From: an uncultured bacterium
Lineage (GTDB): Bacteria > DRYD01
Length of the DNA stretch: 62,463 bases
NCBI GenBank assembly: GCA_937139605.1
Contig: CAKZQG010000005.1
Location: 1-62,463 of the forward strand
Reading direction: 5' to 3'
Below the pieces are notes generated by a model. The model had not been told where the DNA came from. It made no database searches and saw only the letters and a program-made list of their open reading frames with translations. Both the position numbers and the translations under genes were made by a program. This document shows, piece after piece, positions 18,333 through 27,936 of the stretch (position 1 is the stretch's first letter; the number at the start of each line of letters is the position of its first letter).

Positions 18333-21300
18333 TTAATTTATAAAGAACAAATCAGATAATCCAATAGATTCTTTTTCTAGTAATAAAGCTACTTTATCAT
18401 CATCAAGTATCAACTTTCTTAAAGCCAAATAGAAGAAGTATATTAATTTTTGATTTATATCATCTAATATTATCTCAATTTTTTCAAGGATTTTAATAGC
18501 TTCTTCTTTAAATTCTTCTAATTTAGTATCAATATATAAATAATAATTAATATAACTTAAGATTCCCAAAATAAGTGCTTGATTATCTATTTGCTCTTGG
18601 TTAGCTAATATATCTTCTAATTCAGTAATCCTAGTTTTAATATCATCCCTATTTTTATTTTCTTTATATTTTTTCAATAACAATAAAGTATCTACTAAAT
18701 ATATTTTTAAATTATTATCTTTTTTTAATAATAATGAACCATCTTTTAAATTAACTTCATTTATTAAAAAAATGATATTCAAAGGTAAATAAACTACATT
18801 CATATAAACAATAAATAAAACAGTTAAAAATTCACTAGCTATTTTTTCTTTGATGGCTTTCTTAAATATTTCATTAAAAAGTAGCGATAAATCTAATAAA
18901 TCACTTTTAGTATCATAAGAAGATAGATATGCTAATAAAATTAATAGCAATCTTCTCATTTCTAAATCATTAATAAAATAAGTCACCTTATTAATGCTTT
19001 CTTTAATATTATTATATAGCTCATCTATTTCTTTACTATTATTATTAAAATTAATAAAATTCAAAATAAAACTTTCAAAATCCTTTATATTAGAAGCTAA
19101 TTTAACTACTTCATCATTTTTACCATGTTCTATTAAATAATTTAAAATATCAATTAATTCATTATCTTTAATATCTATATCATCACTATTAATTAAATTT
19201 ATTAGAATCTCCTTAGGGAGTTTAGATTTTAAATGAGGATTTTCATTTATAAAATAAACAATAAAGTCTATCTCGTTTGATGATTCCCTAAATAAATCTA
19301 TTATTATATCTTCCAATTCTTCTTTTTTATCACTAAACTTTTGAATCAATTTATTATAAAACTGATTAAAAGTAAAGTATAATTTTTCATTTATTAAACA
19401 TCTAAAATACTCTTTTATATTATTTTTTACATTATTGAAATCATTATCTAATAAAACTTCAAATAAATATGAATAAGCATTCTTAGTATTAGAAGAATAA
19501 TTTATATAAGAAGTTATTTTATAATAATTTAATTCTTTAAGAACATTTATTAATTTTTGTTTTATTTTGTTTAATTTTAGAAGTTCGGAAATATTTAAAA
19601 TTCTAGTAATCCATAAAGCTAGTTTTAGTTTATCCTTACTTAATTCATATATATTATCTACTAGTTTTAACATAGTAAATATAACTAAATCGTTTTTATC
19701 TAAATTTTTTATAATTTCTGTTAACGCATTTTCAAATATTTCTACTTCTATATTAGCATTAGTTTTATCAGTAGTTTCAATTTTAATTTCTGTTTCTTCT
19801 ATTTTTTCTTCTATTAATTTTTCTGTTATTTTTTGTTGAATATTTACATCTTGAAGATTTACAGTAGAAGTAGATGATAAATTATCCAATTTTTCTAATG
19901 TATTTTCAAGCTCATTTAACTGTTTTTCTTCTTTATTAATTTCTTGCTTTCCTAATAAGCTTGGTTGATTTTTAAGGTTTTTTTCTAATTTTAGGATAGG
20001 TTTAGTAGAATCAGCTTCTGTTTTAGCCATATCTTTTAAAAGAGGTCGTTTTTCAAGAAAAGGTTGCTTTTCTTTTGTTCCTTGTTCTTCTTTAAGTAAA
20101 AATCCTTTCTTACTTGCTAAATCTAATTCCTTTTTTTCAGAAAATTTTGCTCCTTTTATTAATACTTTTTTTTCCCCTATATTAGGTTCATTAAAATCTT
20201 TTTTTATATATACCCCTGTGCTCCTTCTTTTTAAATTACTAAAAGTTGATCTTTTTTCCAAAAATTCTTCTTCTGTTTTAACCTTGTTTTCTGTTTCATT
20301 TTGTTTATCTAAACTTAATTCACTAAAACTTTCTAATTCATTTTTGGTGTCTTTAATATAATCATTAGTTTTTGATTGAAAATCTTTGATATCTGTATTA
20401 ATTATTTCTTTATTATCTTTATAATCTTTATTATCAATAGTTTGTAATTCTTTTTCTATTTTCATTTCAGCAGAATCTAAAGCAGCTTCAACTTTAATCT
20501 TTTCTTCTTCTTCCTTAAATATTTGTACTTCTTTTTCTTTAAACTCTTTCTCTAAAGAACTAAGTAATTCAAAGTATTTATAATGATAAGAGTCACTAAT
20601 TTCAGATAATATTTTGAAAGCTTGTTGGGATTCCCTTAAAAGCTTCATATTAACCAATTCTGGGAGTATTTCATCTAACATGTTTTCCACTTGGCTCAAA
20701 TTAGTTTTATTATAATAATTAACTACTGCATAAACATATTTATATTTGGGGTTATTAGGATCAGCGTCTAAAGCTTTCTTAGAAGCTACTAATGCACTTC
20801 TATAATTATTTAAAAGCATATCAACTTCCGCTATTTTTGAAATTATATCCAAATCATTTTGATTATATCTTAAGTAACCTCTTAAGGCCTTAGATGCCGC
20901 TTGATAATCACCATTAGATATATATAATTCTACTAAATTTAAAACATTATCCTTATTAGTAGGGTCTATTATACTTATCTGCTCCCTTATTTTAACTTGA
21001 TGATCCTTAGGAAGTCTATCAATTACTTGAAGATAAGTAGAAACCGCTTTATCTATTTGACCTTCTGTTTCATAAACTTCTGCAGATAACAACAAAATCT
21101 CCGTATCATTTGGATTTTGAGAAACTAATGAAGATATCAACGTTAAAGCTTTATTAAATTTTCCAATTAATGACAATAATTTTATATAACTTTTTATTAT
21201 TACCCCATATTCATCTTTAGAAATAATATTACTATTTTTATTTACTAAAATCTCTATTGTATTAACAAATTTTTCAAATATTTCATCATCTTCAGGAAAA

Positions 21301-21527
21301 ATAGCTAAAGCTTTTTGATATTCTAAAAATGCAGCTTCATAATTAGAGCTATTTAAAAATTTTTTTTCTATATAGTTTATTAAAGTATCTCTTAGTTCAG
21401 GTAATACCCCATATTTAGAAAAAACAACAATGGCTTCTTCTAGTTTATCTATTTCATCACTTTTTATATAATCTCTTAGTTCTTCTATTTTTAGCTGAAT
21501 TTCATCTTTTGTATATAAAATATCCAT
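18333..21527 (-). CDS. Large TPR-repeat protein
   Basis: 1064 residues, no signal peptide or membrane span. The N-terminal third has at least seven TPR-like helical pairs (SSNYEAAFLEYQKALAIFPE, GKFNKALTLISSLVSQNPND, GQIDKAVSTYLQVIDRLPKD, NNYRSALVASKKALDADPNN). The middle third (about 330-590) is a charged Lys/Glu-rich low-complexity linker. The final third is a divergent helical region rich in Leu/Ile/Asn. Such proteins scaffold complexes; no partner can be named. It is transcribed away from the unfoldase gene at 21629, with about 100 bases between the starts. Confidence 0.8.
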   Translation of the reverse strand: MDILYTKDEIQLKIEELRDYIKSDEIDKLEEAIVVFSKYGVLPELRDTLINYIEKKFLNSSNYEAAFLEYQKALAIFPEDDEIFEKFVNTIEILVNKNSNIISKDEYGVIIKSYIKLLSLIGKFNKALTLISSLVSQNPNDTEILLLSAEVYETEGQIDKAVSTYLQVIDRLPKDHQVKIREQISIIDPTNKDNVLNLVELYISNGDYQAASKALRGYLRYNQNDLDIISKIAEVDMLLNNYRSALVASKKALDADPNNPKYKYVYAVVNYYNKTNLSQVENMLDEILPELVNMKLLRESQQAFKILSEISDSYHYKYFELLSSLEKEFKEKEVQIFKEEEEKIKVEAALDSAEMKIEKELQTIDNKDYKDNKEIINTDIKDFQSKTNDYIKDTKNELESFSELSLDKQNETENKVKTEEEFLEKRSTFSNLKRRSTGVYIKKDFNEPNIGEKKVLIKGAKFSEKKELDLASKKGFLLKEEQGTKEKQPFLEKRPLLKDMAKTEADSTKPILKLEKNLKNQPSLLGKQEINKEEKQLNELENTLEKLDNLSSTSTVNLQDVNIQQKITEKLIEEKIEETEIKIETTDKTNANIEVEIFENALTEIIKNLDKNDLVIFTMLKLVDNIYELSKDKLKLALWITRILNISELLKLNKIKQKLINVLKELNYYKITSYINYSSNTKNAYSYLFEVLLDNDFNNVKNNIKEYFRCLINEKLYFTFNQFYNKLIQKFSDKKEELEDIIIDLFRESSNEIDFIVYFINENPHLKSKLPKEILINLINSDDIDIKDNELIDILNYLIEHGKNDEVVKLASNIKDFESFILNFINFNNNSKEIDELYNNIKESINKVTYFINDLEMRRLLLILLAYLSSYDTKSDLLDLSLLFNEIFKKAIKEKIASEFLTVLFIVYMNVVYLPLNIIFLINEVNLKDGSLLLKKDNNLKIYLVDTLLLLKKYKENKNRDDIKTRITELEDILANQEQIDNQALILGILSYINYYLYIDTKLEEFKEEAIKILEKIEIILDDINQKLIYFFYLALRKLILDDDKVALLLEKESIGLSDLFFIN

Positions 21528-21628
21528 CCTATATTTTTATTTCAACTTTTAATTATTTTTTTCCTTTTTATATAAAAAAGGAAATTACTTTATTTTAAGG
21601 AAATATTTATAAATAAAGGAGGGATTTT

Positions 21629-24031
21629 ATGGATTTAAGAAAAACTACTAAATCTGTACAAGATGCTTTTATAAAAGCCCAAAATTACCTAGAAAATTTT
21701 AAACATAATCAATTAGATATTGAACATATTGTATTAGCTTTCCTAGATAATGAAAATAATATAATTAATTCTATTTTAAATTCTATAGGAATAAATAAAG
21801 AATTATTTAAAAACCAAATAATAGAAGATCTAAAAAAGAGACCTACCTTAAATTATCTTTCAGATACAATCTATATAACTCCCAATTTAAAAGAAGTAAT
21901 GGAACTAGCAGAAAATTTTAAAAAAACTCTTAAAGATGAATTCATTGCTACTGAACATATTTTATTAGGAATAATAGAACAAGGTAAAAGTTTTACTGCT
22001 TCTTTATTAAAAAAACATAATATTAATACTGAAAGATTTCTTAATATTTTAAAACAAATAAGAGGTGATCATAAAGTGGATAGTATAAATGCTGAAGAAA
22101 AATATCAATCAATTAACAAATATGGAATAGATCTAAATGATTTAGCTAGAAAAGATAAATTAGATCCTGTAATTGGTAGAGATAAAGAAATTCAAAAATG
22201 TATAGAAACTTTATCTAGAAGAACTAAAAATAATCCAGTTTTAATAGGGGATCCTGGGGTAGGGAAAACAGCGATTGTAGAAGGGATCGCCCAAAAAATA
22301 GTAAAAAATGAAGTTCCTGAAAATCTAAAAAATAAAAGAATTATAAAACTTGATTTACCTAGGCTTTTAGCAGGCGCTAAATATCGTGGGGAATTTGAAG
22401 AAAGACTAAAAGCGGTAATAGATGAAGTTAAATCTTCTAATGATATTATTCTTTTCATAGATGAAATCCATACATTAATAGGAGCAGGAGCTGCGGAAGG
22501 AGCCATTGATGCAGCTAATATGCTAAAACCTGAATTAGCGCGTGGAGAAATCCAACTCATAGGAGCTACTACCATAACAGAATACAGAAAATACATAGAA
22601 AAGGATGCAGCACTAGAACGTAGATTTCAACCAATATATGTTGAAGAACCCGATATCCAAACCACTATAGAAATCCTTAAAGGCTTAAGACCAAAATATG
22701 AAAACTTTCATAACGTTAAAATAACAGACGATGCTATTGAATATGCTGTCAAGCTTTCTAAACAGTATATCCCATTTAGATTCTTACCAGATAAAGCAAT
22801 AGATTTAATAGATCAAGCCTGTGCTAAAATAAAAACCCAAGAATCAAAAATTCCTCCATCTTTACAACAACTAGAAGAAAAAATAAATAAACTAAATGAA
22901 GATTTAAATTGGGCTGTTTTAAATCAACAATACGAAAAAGCCGCTTCTATTCAAATAGAACTAAAAAAACTTCAAAAAGAATACGATGAACAATACCAAA
23001 AATTCAAAAATCAATATCCATTAAAAAATATAGTAGATAAAGAAGTAATAGCATTAGTAGTTTCTGAATTAACAAATATTCCAGTATCATCATTAACCCA
23101 AGATGAAAAAGAAAAATTACTAAAATTAGAAGAAATTATGCATCAAAGATTAATAAACCAAGAGGAAGCTATAAAAACTATTGCTGATGCTATAAGAAGA
23201 GCAAGAACTAATTTAAAGGACCCAAATCGTCCAATAGCTGTATTTTTGTTTTTAGGGCCTACAGGTGTCGGCAAAACTGAAAGTGCTAAAACTCTTGCAC
23301 AAGCACTCTTTGGGGATCCTAATATGCTCATTAGATTTGATATGTCTGAGTATATGGAAAAACATGAGGTATCTAAATTAATTGGAGCACCGCCAGGTTA
23401 TGTGGGTTATGAAGAAGGGGGACAATTAACTGAACAAGTTAGAAGAAAACCCTTTAGTGTTTTATTATTTGATGAAATAGAAAAGGCTCATCCAGAAGTA
23501 TTTGATATATTTTTACAAGTTTTTGACGAAGGTAGATTAACTGATAACCAAGGTAAAACAGCAGATTTTAAAAACACAATTATAATCATGACATCTAACT
23601 TAGCTAGTGAGTTAATAAGAGATCTATCTCAAAAAAGTACCCCTTATGAACAAATTAAAGAACAAGTTATAAAATACATAGAACATAGATTTAGACCAGA
23701 ATTCCTAAACAGGATTGATGAAATCATTATATTTAAACCTTTAACAACTAATGAAATCCTTAAAATTTTAGATATATTAATAAATAATTTAAATCAAAAA
23801 TTAAAAGATAATAACATCCAAGTAGAATTAACTAATAATTTAAAGGAATATGTAATTCAAAGTGGGTATTCAGTTATTTACGGAGCTAGGCCTTTAAAAA
23901 GAGCTTTCCAAAAAATAATAGAAAATGAACTAGCTAAACTTATACTACAAGATAAAATCAAACCCAATACTAAAATAATTCTAGATGTTGAAAATAATCA
24001 AATAATAGTAAAAGAGCTAGTTAGTAGATAA
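21629..24031 (+). CDS. Clp-family AAA+ unfoldase with mixed ClpC/ClpB features
   Basis: 800 residues with an N-terminal double Clp_N repeat (1-145), AAA domain 1 (Walker [14 protein letters not shown] at 207-219, Walker [14 protein letters not shown]), a short middle domain with a UVR-like helix pair ([19 protein letters not shown]), and AAA domain 2 ([25 protein letters not shown]). The short middle domain is ClpC-like; ClpB has a much longer one. After [10 protein letters not shown], however, the sequence runs ClpB-like and I see no [LIV]GF loop, which ClpC and ClpA use to dock ClpP. It may be a stand-alone disaggregase. The ribosome site AAAGGAGGG is strong. Confidence 0.93.
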   Translation: MDLRKTTKSVQDAFIKAQNYLENFKHNQLDIEHIVLAFLDNENNIINSILNSIGINKELFKNQIIEDLKKRPTLNYLSDTIYITPNLKEVMELAENFKKTLKDEFIATEHILLGIIEQGKSFTASLLKKHNINTERFLNILKQIRGDHKVDSINAEEKYQSINKYGIDLNDLARKDKLDPVIGRDKEIQKCIETLSRRTKNNPVLIGDPGVGKTAIVEGIAQKIVKNEVPENLKNKRIIKLDLPRLLAGAKYRGEFEERLKAVIDEVKSSNDIILFIDEIHTLIGAGAAEGAIDAANMLKPELARGEIQLIGATTITEYRKYIEKDAALERRFQPIYVEEPDIQTTIEILKGLRPKYENFHNVKITDDAIEYAVKLSKQYIPFRFLPDKAIDLIDQACAKIKTQESKIPPSLQQLEEKINKLNEDLNWAVLNQQYEKAASIQIELKKLQKEYDEQYQKFKNQYPLKNIVDKEVIALVVSELTNIPVSSLTQDEKEKLLKLEEIMHQRLINQEEAIKTIADAIRRARTNLKDPNRPIAVFLFLGPTGVGKTESAKTLAQALFGDPNMLIRFDMSEYMEKHEVSKLIGAPPGYVGYEEGGQLTEQVRRKPFSVLLFDEIEKAHPEVFDIFLQVFDEGRLTDNQGKTADFKNTIIIMTSNLASELIRDLSQKSTPYEQIKEQVIKYIEHRFRPEFLNRIDEIIIFKPLTTNEILKILDILINNLNQKLKDNNIQVELTNNLKEYVIQSGYSVIYGARPLKRAFQKIIENELAKLILQDKIKPNTKIILDVENNQIIVKELVSR

Positions 24032-24069
24032 GTCCTAAATAAATTACTAAGTCATAAATAAATAACACA

Positions 24070-24132
24070 GTGCTAACCTTAAAGGCTTAAGCTTTAAGAA
24101 GGTATAATTCTTAATGCTATAAAAACTAGCAC
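24070..24132. terminator. Structured intergenic hairpin between convergent genes
   Basis: An inner perfect repeat CTTAAAG/CTTTAAG (24078-24084, 24092-24098) lies inside outer arms GTGCTA/TAGCAC (24070-24075, 24127-24132). It sits between the convergent unfoldase and rlmN genes, so a bidirectional terminator is likely. There is no long T-run, so a small structured RNA cannot be excluded. Confidence 0.45.
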
Positions 24133-24169
24133 ACCGCAGTAATATTACGTTATTAAAACCCAAAACTTA

Positions 24170-25273
24170 CTAATTTACCCTAGTATTTAAAATATTTCTT
24201 CTAAGTTGTCCACAAGCTGCATTAATATCCCTACCTAAACTCCATCTAACATTAACTTCAAAATATTTTTTTACATACTCATAAAATCGATTAATAGATT
24301 CCATATCAGACTGCTCTAGTAAAATACTATCTAAATAAACTTCTCCTATTGAATTATAAGGGATAAGATTAATAAAGACTTTAAAATTATAATTTTTAAG
24401 GAGATTTACTAATTCTTTAGCATCTTCAGGGGTATCAGTTATGCCTTTTAATAAAATATATTCAATAGTTATTCTTTTTTTAGTTTTAAGAAAATAATAT
24501 TCAACTGCTTTTAAAATTTGTTGGATTGTATATTTTTTAGCTAAAGGGATTAGTTTTTGGCGTTTATGTTCAAAAGGAGAATGTAAAGAAATAGCTAATT
24601 TTACTTTAAATTTTTCATCAGCTAAGCTATAAATTTTATCAACTACTCCAGACGTTGAAACAGTTATATTCCTATTACTTATATTAAAAGCTTTATCATG
24701 GGTAAATATTTCTAAGGATTTTATTAAGTTCTCATAATTAAATAAAGGCTCACCCATCCCCATATATACTATATTAGAAACCCTTTTATTTTCTTTTAAA
24801 TAAATAAATTTTTGAATTAAAAAAAATTGGTCTATTATTTCGCTTAATTCAAGGTTTCTTTTTACACCATTAATTCCAGAAGCACAAAAAACACACCTTA
24901 CATTACAACCTACTTGTGTAGATAAACACACAGTATATCTATCAGGATGCTTCATCAATACACTCTCTATGTATTCATTATCTTCCGTTTTAAATAAAAA
25001 CTTAATAGAATCATTATATTTTGAAAACTTTATATCATAAATTTCCAAAGAATTCATTTTAAAACTATTTTTTAAAAATTCTCTAAAATTCTTAGATAGA
25101 TTAGAAAAATTATCAATATTTTCTTCATATTTTTTATAAATCCAATTAAATACCTGATCAACCCTATAATCAAAGAAATTTTCATTTAAATTACTATTAT
25201 CTTTAGTTAAAATATTTTTTATTAAATTTTTTAATTCATTATAAGTATACCCTTTTAAATAATAAAACCTCAT
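24170..25273 (-). CDS. rlmN: Dual-specificity RNA methyltransferase RlmN
   Basis: Radical-SAM enzyme that methylates C2 of an adenosine in 23S rRNA (and of tRNA in known members). 367 residues. The cluster motif CNVRCVFC, the substrate-side QVGC, the MGMGEPL box, SLHS, and the C-terminal Cys in NAACGQLR needed for the methyl transfer mechanism are all visible. The N-terminal helical part (QVFNWIYKK, NLSKNFREFL) is typical. It stands alone between the unfoldase and the transglycosylase genes. Confidence 0.95.
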   Translation of the reverse strand: MRFYYLKGYTYNELKNLIKNILTKDNSNLNENFFDYRVDQVFNWIYKKYEENIDNFSNLSKNFREFLKNSFKMNSLEIYDIKFSKYNDSIKFLFKTEDNEYIESVLMKHPDRYTVCLSTQVGCNVRCVFCASGINGVKRNLELSEIIDQFFLIQKFIYLKENKRVSNIVYMGMGEPLFNYENLIKSLEIFTHDKAFNISNRNITVSTSGVVDKIYSLADEKFKVKLAISLHSPFEHKRQKLIPLAKKYTIQQILKAVEYYFLKTKKRITIEYILLKGITDTPEDAKELVNLLKNYNFKVFINLIPYNSIGEVYLDSILLEQSDMESINRFYEYVKKYFEVNVRWSLGRDINAACGQLRRNILNTRVN

Positions 25274-25442
25274 ATTTTAAATTTTATCAATAAATTAACT
25301 TTTCCCTTTTTTGTATATTTTTTTTAACATTTTTAATTATTTTTTTACTTTTTTAACAATTTAAGAAAAAATTTTTAAATATAAAAATTATACTTAATAA
25401 TAAGTAAAAATATTAATTTAACTAAAAAGGGGGTTAAAAAAA

Positions 25443-26429
25443 ATGATGAATTTCAATTATTCTAATTTTTCATTTAATTTTACAAATACTAGTTTTAATT
25501 TTAGTAGTATAAGTATTTCTAATTTTCCAAATATAACAAACAACTACCCAATTGATAATTATAATCCATTAAATAATCCATTAACAGCTGGATTAGTAGG
25601 GGGATTATTAGGAGGAGTAGTAGGTGGGTTATTAGCTTCAGCTCTTCCTTTAATGAATAATTTTTCATCTCCACTAAATACCCCTTTTAGCTTCCCGTTT
25701 AACAATAATTTCAATAATTTCAATAATTTAAATTCTATAAATTCAACCAATCCTATGCTATTATTAACTTTATTAATGCTATTATTAATGTTAATCCAAA
25801 ATAAAGCTAATATGAATTCTATAGGTGGATTTCCTAATATGGGTGGATTTCCCGGTATGGGTGGATTTCCTAGTATAGGTGGATTTCCTAATATGGGTGG
25901 GGTTCCTAATATAGGTGGATTTCCTAATATGGGTAGATTTCCTGGTATGGGTGGATTTCCTAATGCAGGTGGATTTCCTAATATAGGAGGTTCATCTAAT
26001 ACAGGTTTTAGGAATTTCATTCCTCAAAATCAAATAGATAGAATAATATTACAAGCAGCACAAAGATACAATTTAGATCCTGCTTTAATAAAAGCAGTAA
26101 TAAAACAGGAAAGTGGATTTAATGCTAATGCTAGATCTCATGCAGGTGCAATGGGATTAATGCAATTAATGCCAGGTACCGCTAGATCCTTAGGAGTAGA
26201 TAACCCATTTGATCCTGTTCAAAACGTAATGGGAGGAGCAAAGTATTTAAGACAGATGTTAGATATGTTTGGAGGTAGAGTAGAATTAGCATTAACAGCA
26301 TATAATGCAGGCCCTGGAAACGTGAAAAGATACGGAGGAATCCCACCATTTGCTGAAACTCAAAACTATGTTAGAAAAGTAATGACATACTATCAACAAT
26401 ACAAATCAGAAATGAGATATATTGCATAA
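25443..26429 (+). CDS. Lytic transglycosylase (SLT) with Gly-Phe-Pro hexapeptide repeats
   Basis: The C-terminal domain (about 195-320) is a family 1 SLT lytic transglycosylase that cleaves peptidoglycan: [14 protein letters not shown] with catalytic Glu223, [18 protein letters not shown], and [15 protein letters not shown]. The first 190 residues are unusual. There is no standard signal peptide but an Asn/Phe/Ser-rich stretch, a Gly-zipper hydrophobic segment (48-70), a Leu-rich hydrophobic segment (105-118), and ten units of the type GGFPNM (128-187). How it reaches the wall is unclear. The ribosome site is AAAGGGGGTT before two Met codons. Confidence 0.85.
   Translation: MMNFNYSNFSFNFTNTSFNFSSISISNFPNITNNYPIDNYNPLNNPLTAGLVGGLLGGVVGGLLASALPLMNNFSSPLNTPFSFPFNNNFNNFNNLNSINSTNPMLLLTLLMLLLMLIQNKANMNSIGGFPNMGGFPGMGGFPSIGGFPNMGGVPNIGGFPNMGRFPGMGGFPNAGGFPNIGGSSNTGFRNFIPQNQIDRIILQAAQRYNLDPALIKAVIKQESGFNANARSHAGAMGLMQLMPGTARSLGVDNPFDPVQNVMGGAKYLRQMLDMFGGRVELALTAYNAGPGNVKRYGGIPPFAETQNYVRKVMTYYQQYKSEMRYIA
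25824..26003 (+). repeat. 18-bp tandem coding repeat (ten GGFPNM-type units)
   Basis: Ten tandem 18-base units code for [54 protein letters not shown] and GGSSNT. Unit number can probably change by slippage. They form the linker before the transglycosylase domain. Confidence 0.9.
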
Positions 26430-26448
26430 ATGCCTTAATAATAGAAAA

Positions 26449-27591
26449 TTATTTATTAATTGAAAGTTCAGTTTTAGGATTATAGAATAAATAAAAAAAC
26501 AAAGTAGCTAATAAATTAGTAAAAATAACAATAACTAAAGCTAAAAGGAAATACTTAGGAATAAATGAAACAGCAACTATACTAAATTCGCCTCTTATCA
26601 AAGATAAAAAAGAAACATTAAATAAATTCTTTTTAGAAACCCCAAAATTCTTAGCACCAATATAAGTAGTTAATAATTTTAAAAATAATAAAATAATAGC
26701 TAAAATTAAAACCAAATATTCATTAAACAAAAAAGAAATTTCTTTTTGATTTAAAATAGAATCAAAAAAGAATAAAAACATAAAAGAACTTAGTGCTAGA
26801 TCTTTAAATACATCTATTTTTAATCTTATTTTATCAGCTAAATACTCACCAAGAGATAACCCTAAAACAAAAGAAGAAATAAAATAAGGTAAATAAAAAA
26901 CTTGATAAAACAACCAAGTAGTAAACAACAGTATTCCAAAAATTAGGAAAATTCCTAAATCACTATCTAATATTAACTCTATATTTTTCTTATATTTATT
27001 AAAAATTTTATTTAAAAACAAAATGGTTATAAAAAATAAAATAATTCCAATAAGGAAATAAGATAGAGCAAATTTTTTGGTACTAATAAAAGAAAGAGCT
27101 AATATAAGTACAATATCTTCAAATAAGAGAACCCCTAATAGGAAATCAGCTTGCTTACTAAATAATAATTTATAATTTTCTAATTTTTTAACAATAATAG
27201 CAGTACTAGATGGATAAATTATTAAACTAAATATAAAAGCAATAAAAAAATCCCTAAATATAGCAAAAAATAACAAAAATGGAACAATTAAATTAATCAA
27301 ATCTAGCAAAGAAGGGGAAATAGATTTTAATAATATTTTATAAATTTTATTAAAATTATAACCCAATCCTAAATAAAAGAATAAAAAAATAAAGACATTT
27401 TCATAAAAAAACGAAAAATTATTTTTTATGTTGTAAAAAACATTCAAATCGAAATAATTCCTTAAAAAAAACATATAAATAATCCCAAAAATAACAGCTA
27501 AAATAATTGAAAAAAATACATAAGATAACTTAAAGTAATACGAAAAAACAAATAAAATTATAAAAAATAATCCCAATAATATATATTCCAT
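26449..27591 (-). CDS. Cation:proton antiporter of the CPA2/Kef type
   Basis: 380 residues, almost wholly hydrophobic, with about eleven membrane segments. Features of the sodium/hydrogen exchanger family include the YPSSTAIIVKKLE stretch (usual SSTA in Kef proteins) and LLGVLLFEDIVLILALSF (usual L.FQD.. acidic pair, here FED). It lacks the cytosolic TrkA-N nucleotide-binding domain of Kef channels. The transported ion is unknown. It lies convergent to the transglycosylase gene with a 19-base gap. Confidence 0.8.
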   Translation of the reverse strand: MEYILLGLFFIILFVFSYYFKLSYVFFSIILAVIFGIIYMFFLRNYFDLNVFYNIKNNFSFFYENVFIFLFFYLGLGYNFNKIYKILLKSISPSLLDLINLIVPFLLFFAIFRDFFIAFIFSLIIYPSSTAIIVKKLENYKLLFSKQADFLLGVLLFEDIVLILALSFISTKKFALSYFLIGIILFFITILFLNKIFNKYKKNIELILDSDLGIFLIFGILLFTTWLFYQVFYLPYFISSFVLGLSLGEYLADKIRLKIDVFKDLALSSFMFLFFFDSILNQKEISFLFNEYLVLILAIILLFLKLLTTYIGAKNFGVSKKNLFNVSFLSLIRGEFSIVAVSFIPKYFLLALVIVIFTNLLATLFFYLFYNPKTELSINK

Positions 27592-27642
27592 AAAAACTAA
27601 AACTAAAAAAATATTACATCACAAAAAATTTTTATTATTATA

Positions 27643-27872
27643 CCTGAATCAATTTTTTCTAAATAATACGGAAAATTTTCCTCTTTCAAAGTATAATACT
27701 TAAATACCCTTGCTTTTACATAACTCAAAATCACTATCTATATAACCCCTACCATTAGAAAACATTTTTTGTGATCAATTTTACTAAGACCTATAAGTAA
27801 TCTATCATAGCTTTTGAATTTATCAGTGTATATAAAACTTCCCTTTTTACTTTCTTCATCACTTCTTTTAGG
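27643..27872 (-). pseudogene. Degraded ISXO2/IS1595-type transposase C-terminal remnant (copy B)
   Basis: The minus strand reads KKGSFIYTDKFKSYDRLL, LSKIDHKKCFLMVGV, a stop, then YVKARVFKY and ENFPYYLEKIDS. In order this is the end of an ISXO2-like transposase (GS.IYTD...SYDGL, YAK.RL, F..YLKE..FR). Together with 4690-5035 it shows the element was once present in several copies. The 27592-27936 gap holds nothing else recognisable. Confidence 0.65.
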
Positions 27873-27936
27873 ATAGTTTTATTTTTAATAATAATCAATA
27901 TTAAAAAGTTCATCTTACAACATGCTTATTTTGATA

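Noticed and set aside
22192-22596. A 134-codon minus-strand open stretch within the unfoldase gene
   Set aside because: It is a shadow of the conserved AAA domain in the opposite frame, without a start signal.
25559-26020. A 153-codon open stretch on the minus strand, rich in Pro, Gly, Asn
   Set aside because: It is the antisense reading of the GGFPNM repeats of the transglycosylase; the repeat period keeps all frames open. No ribosome site.
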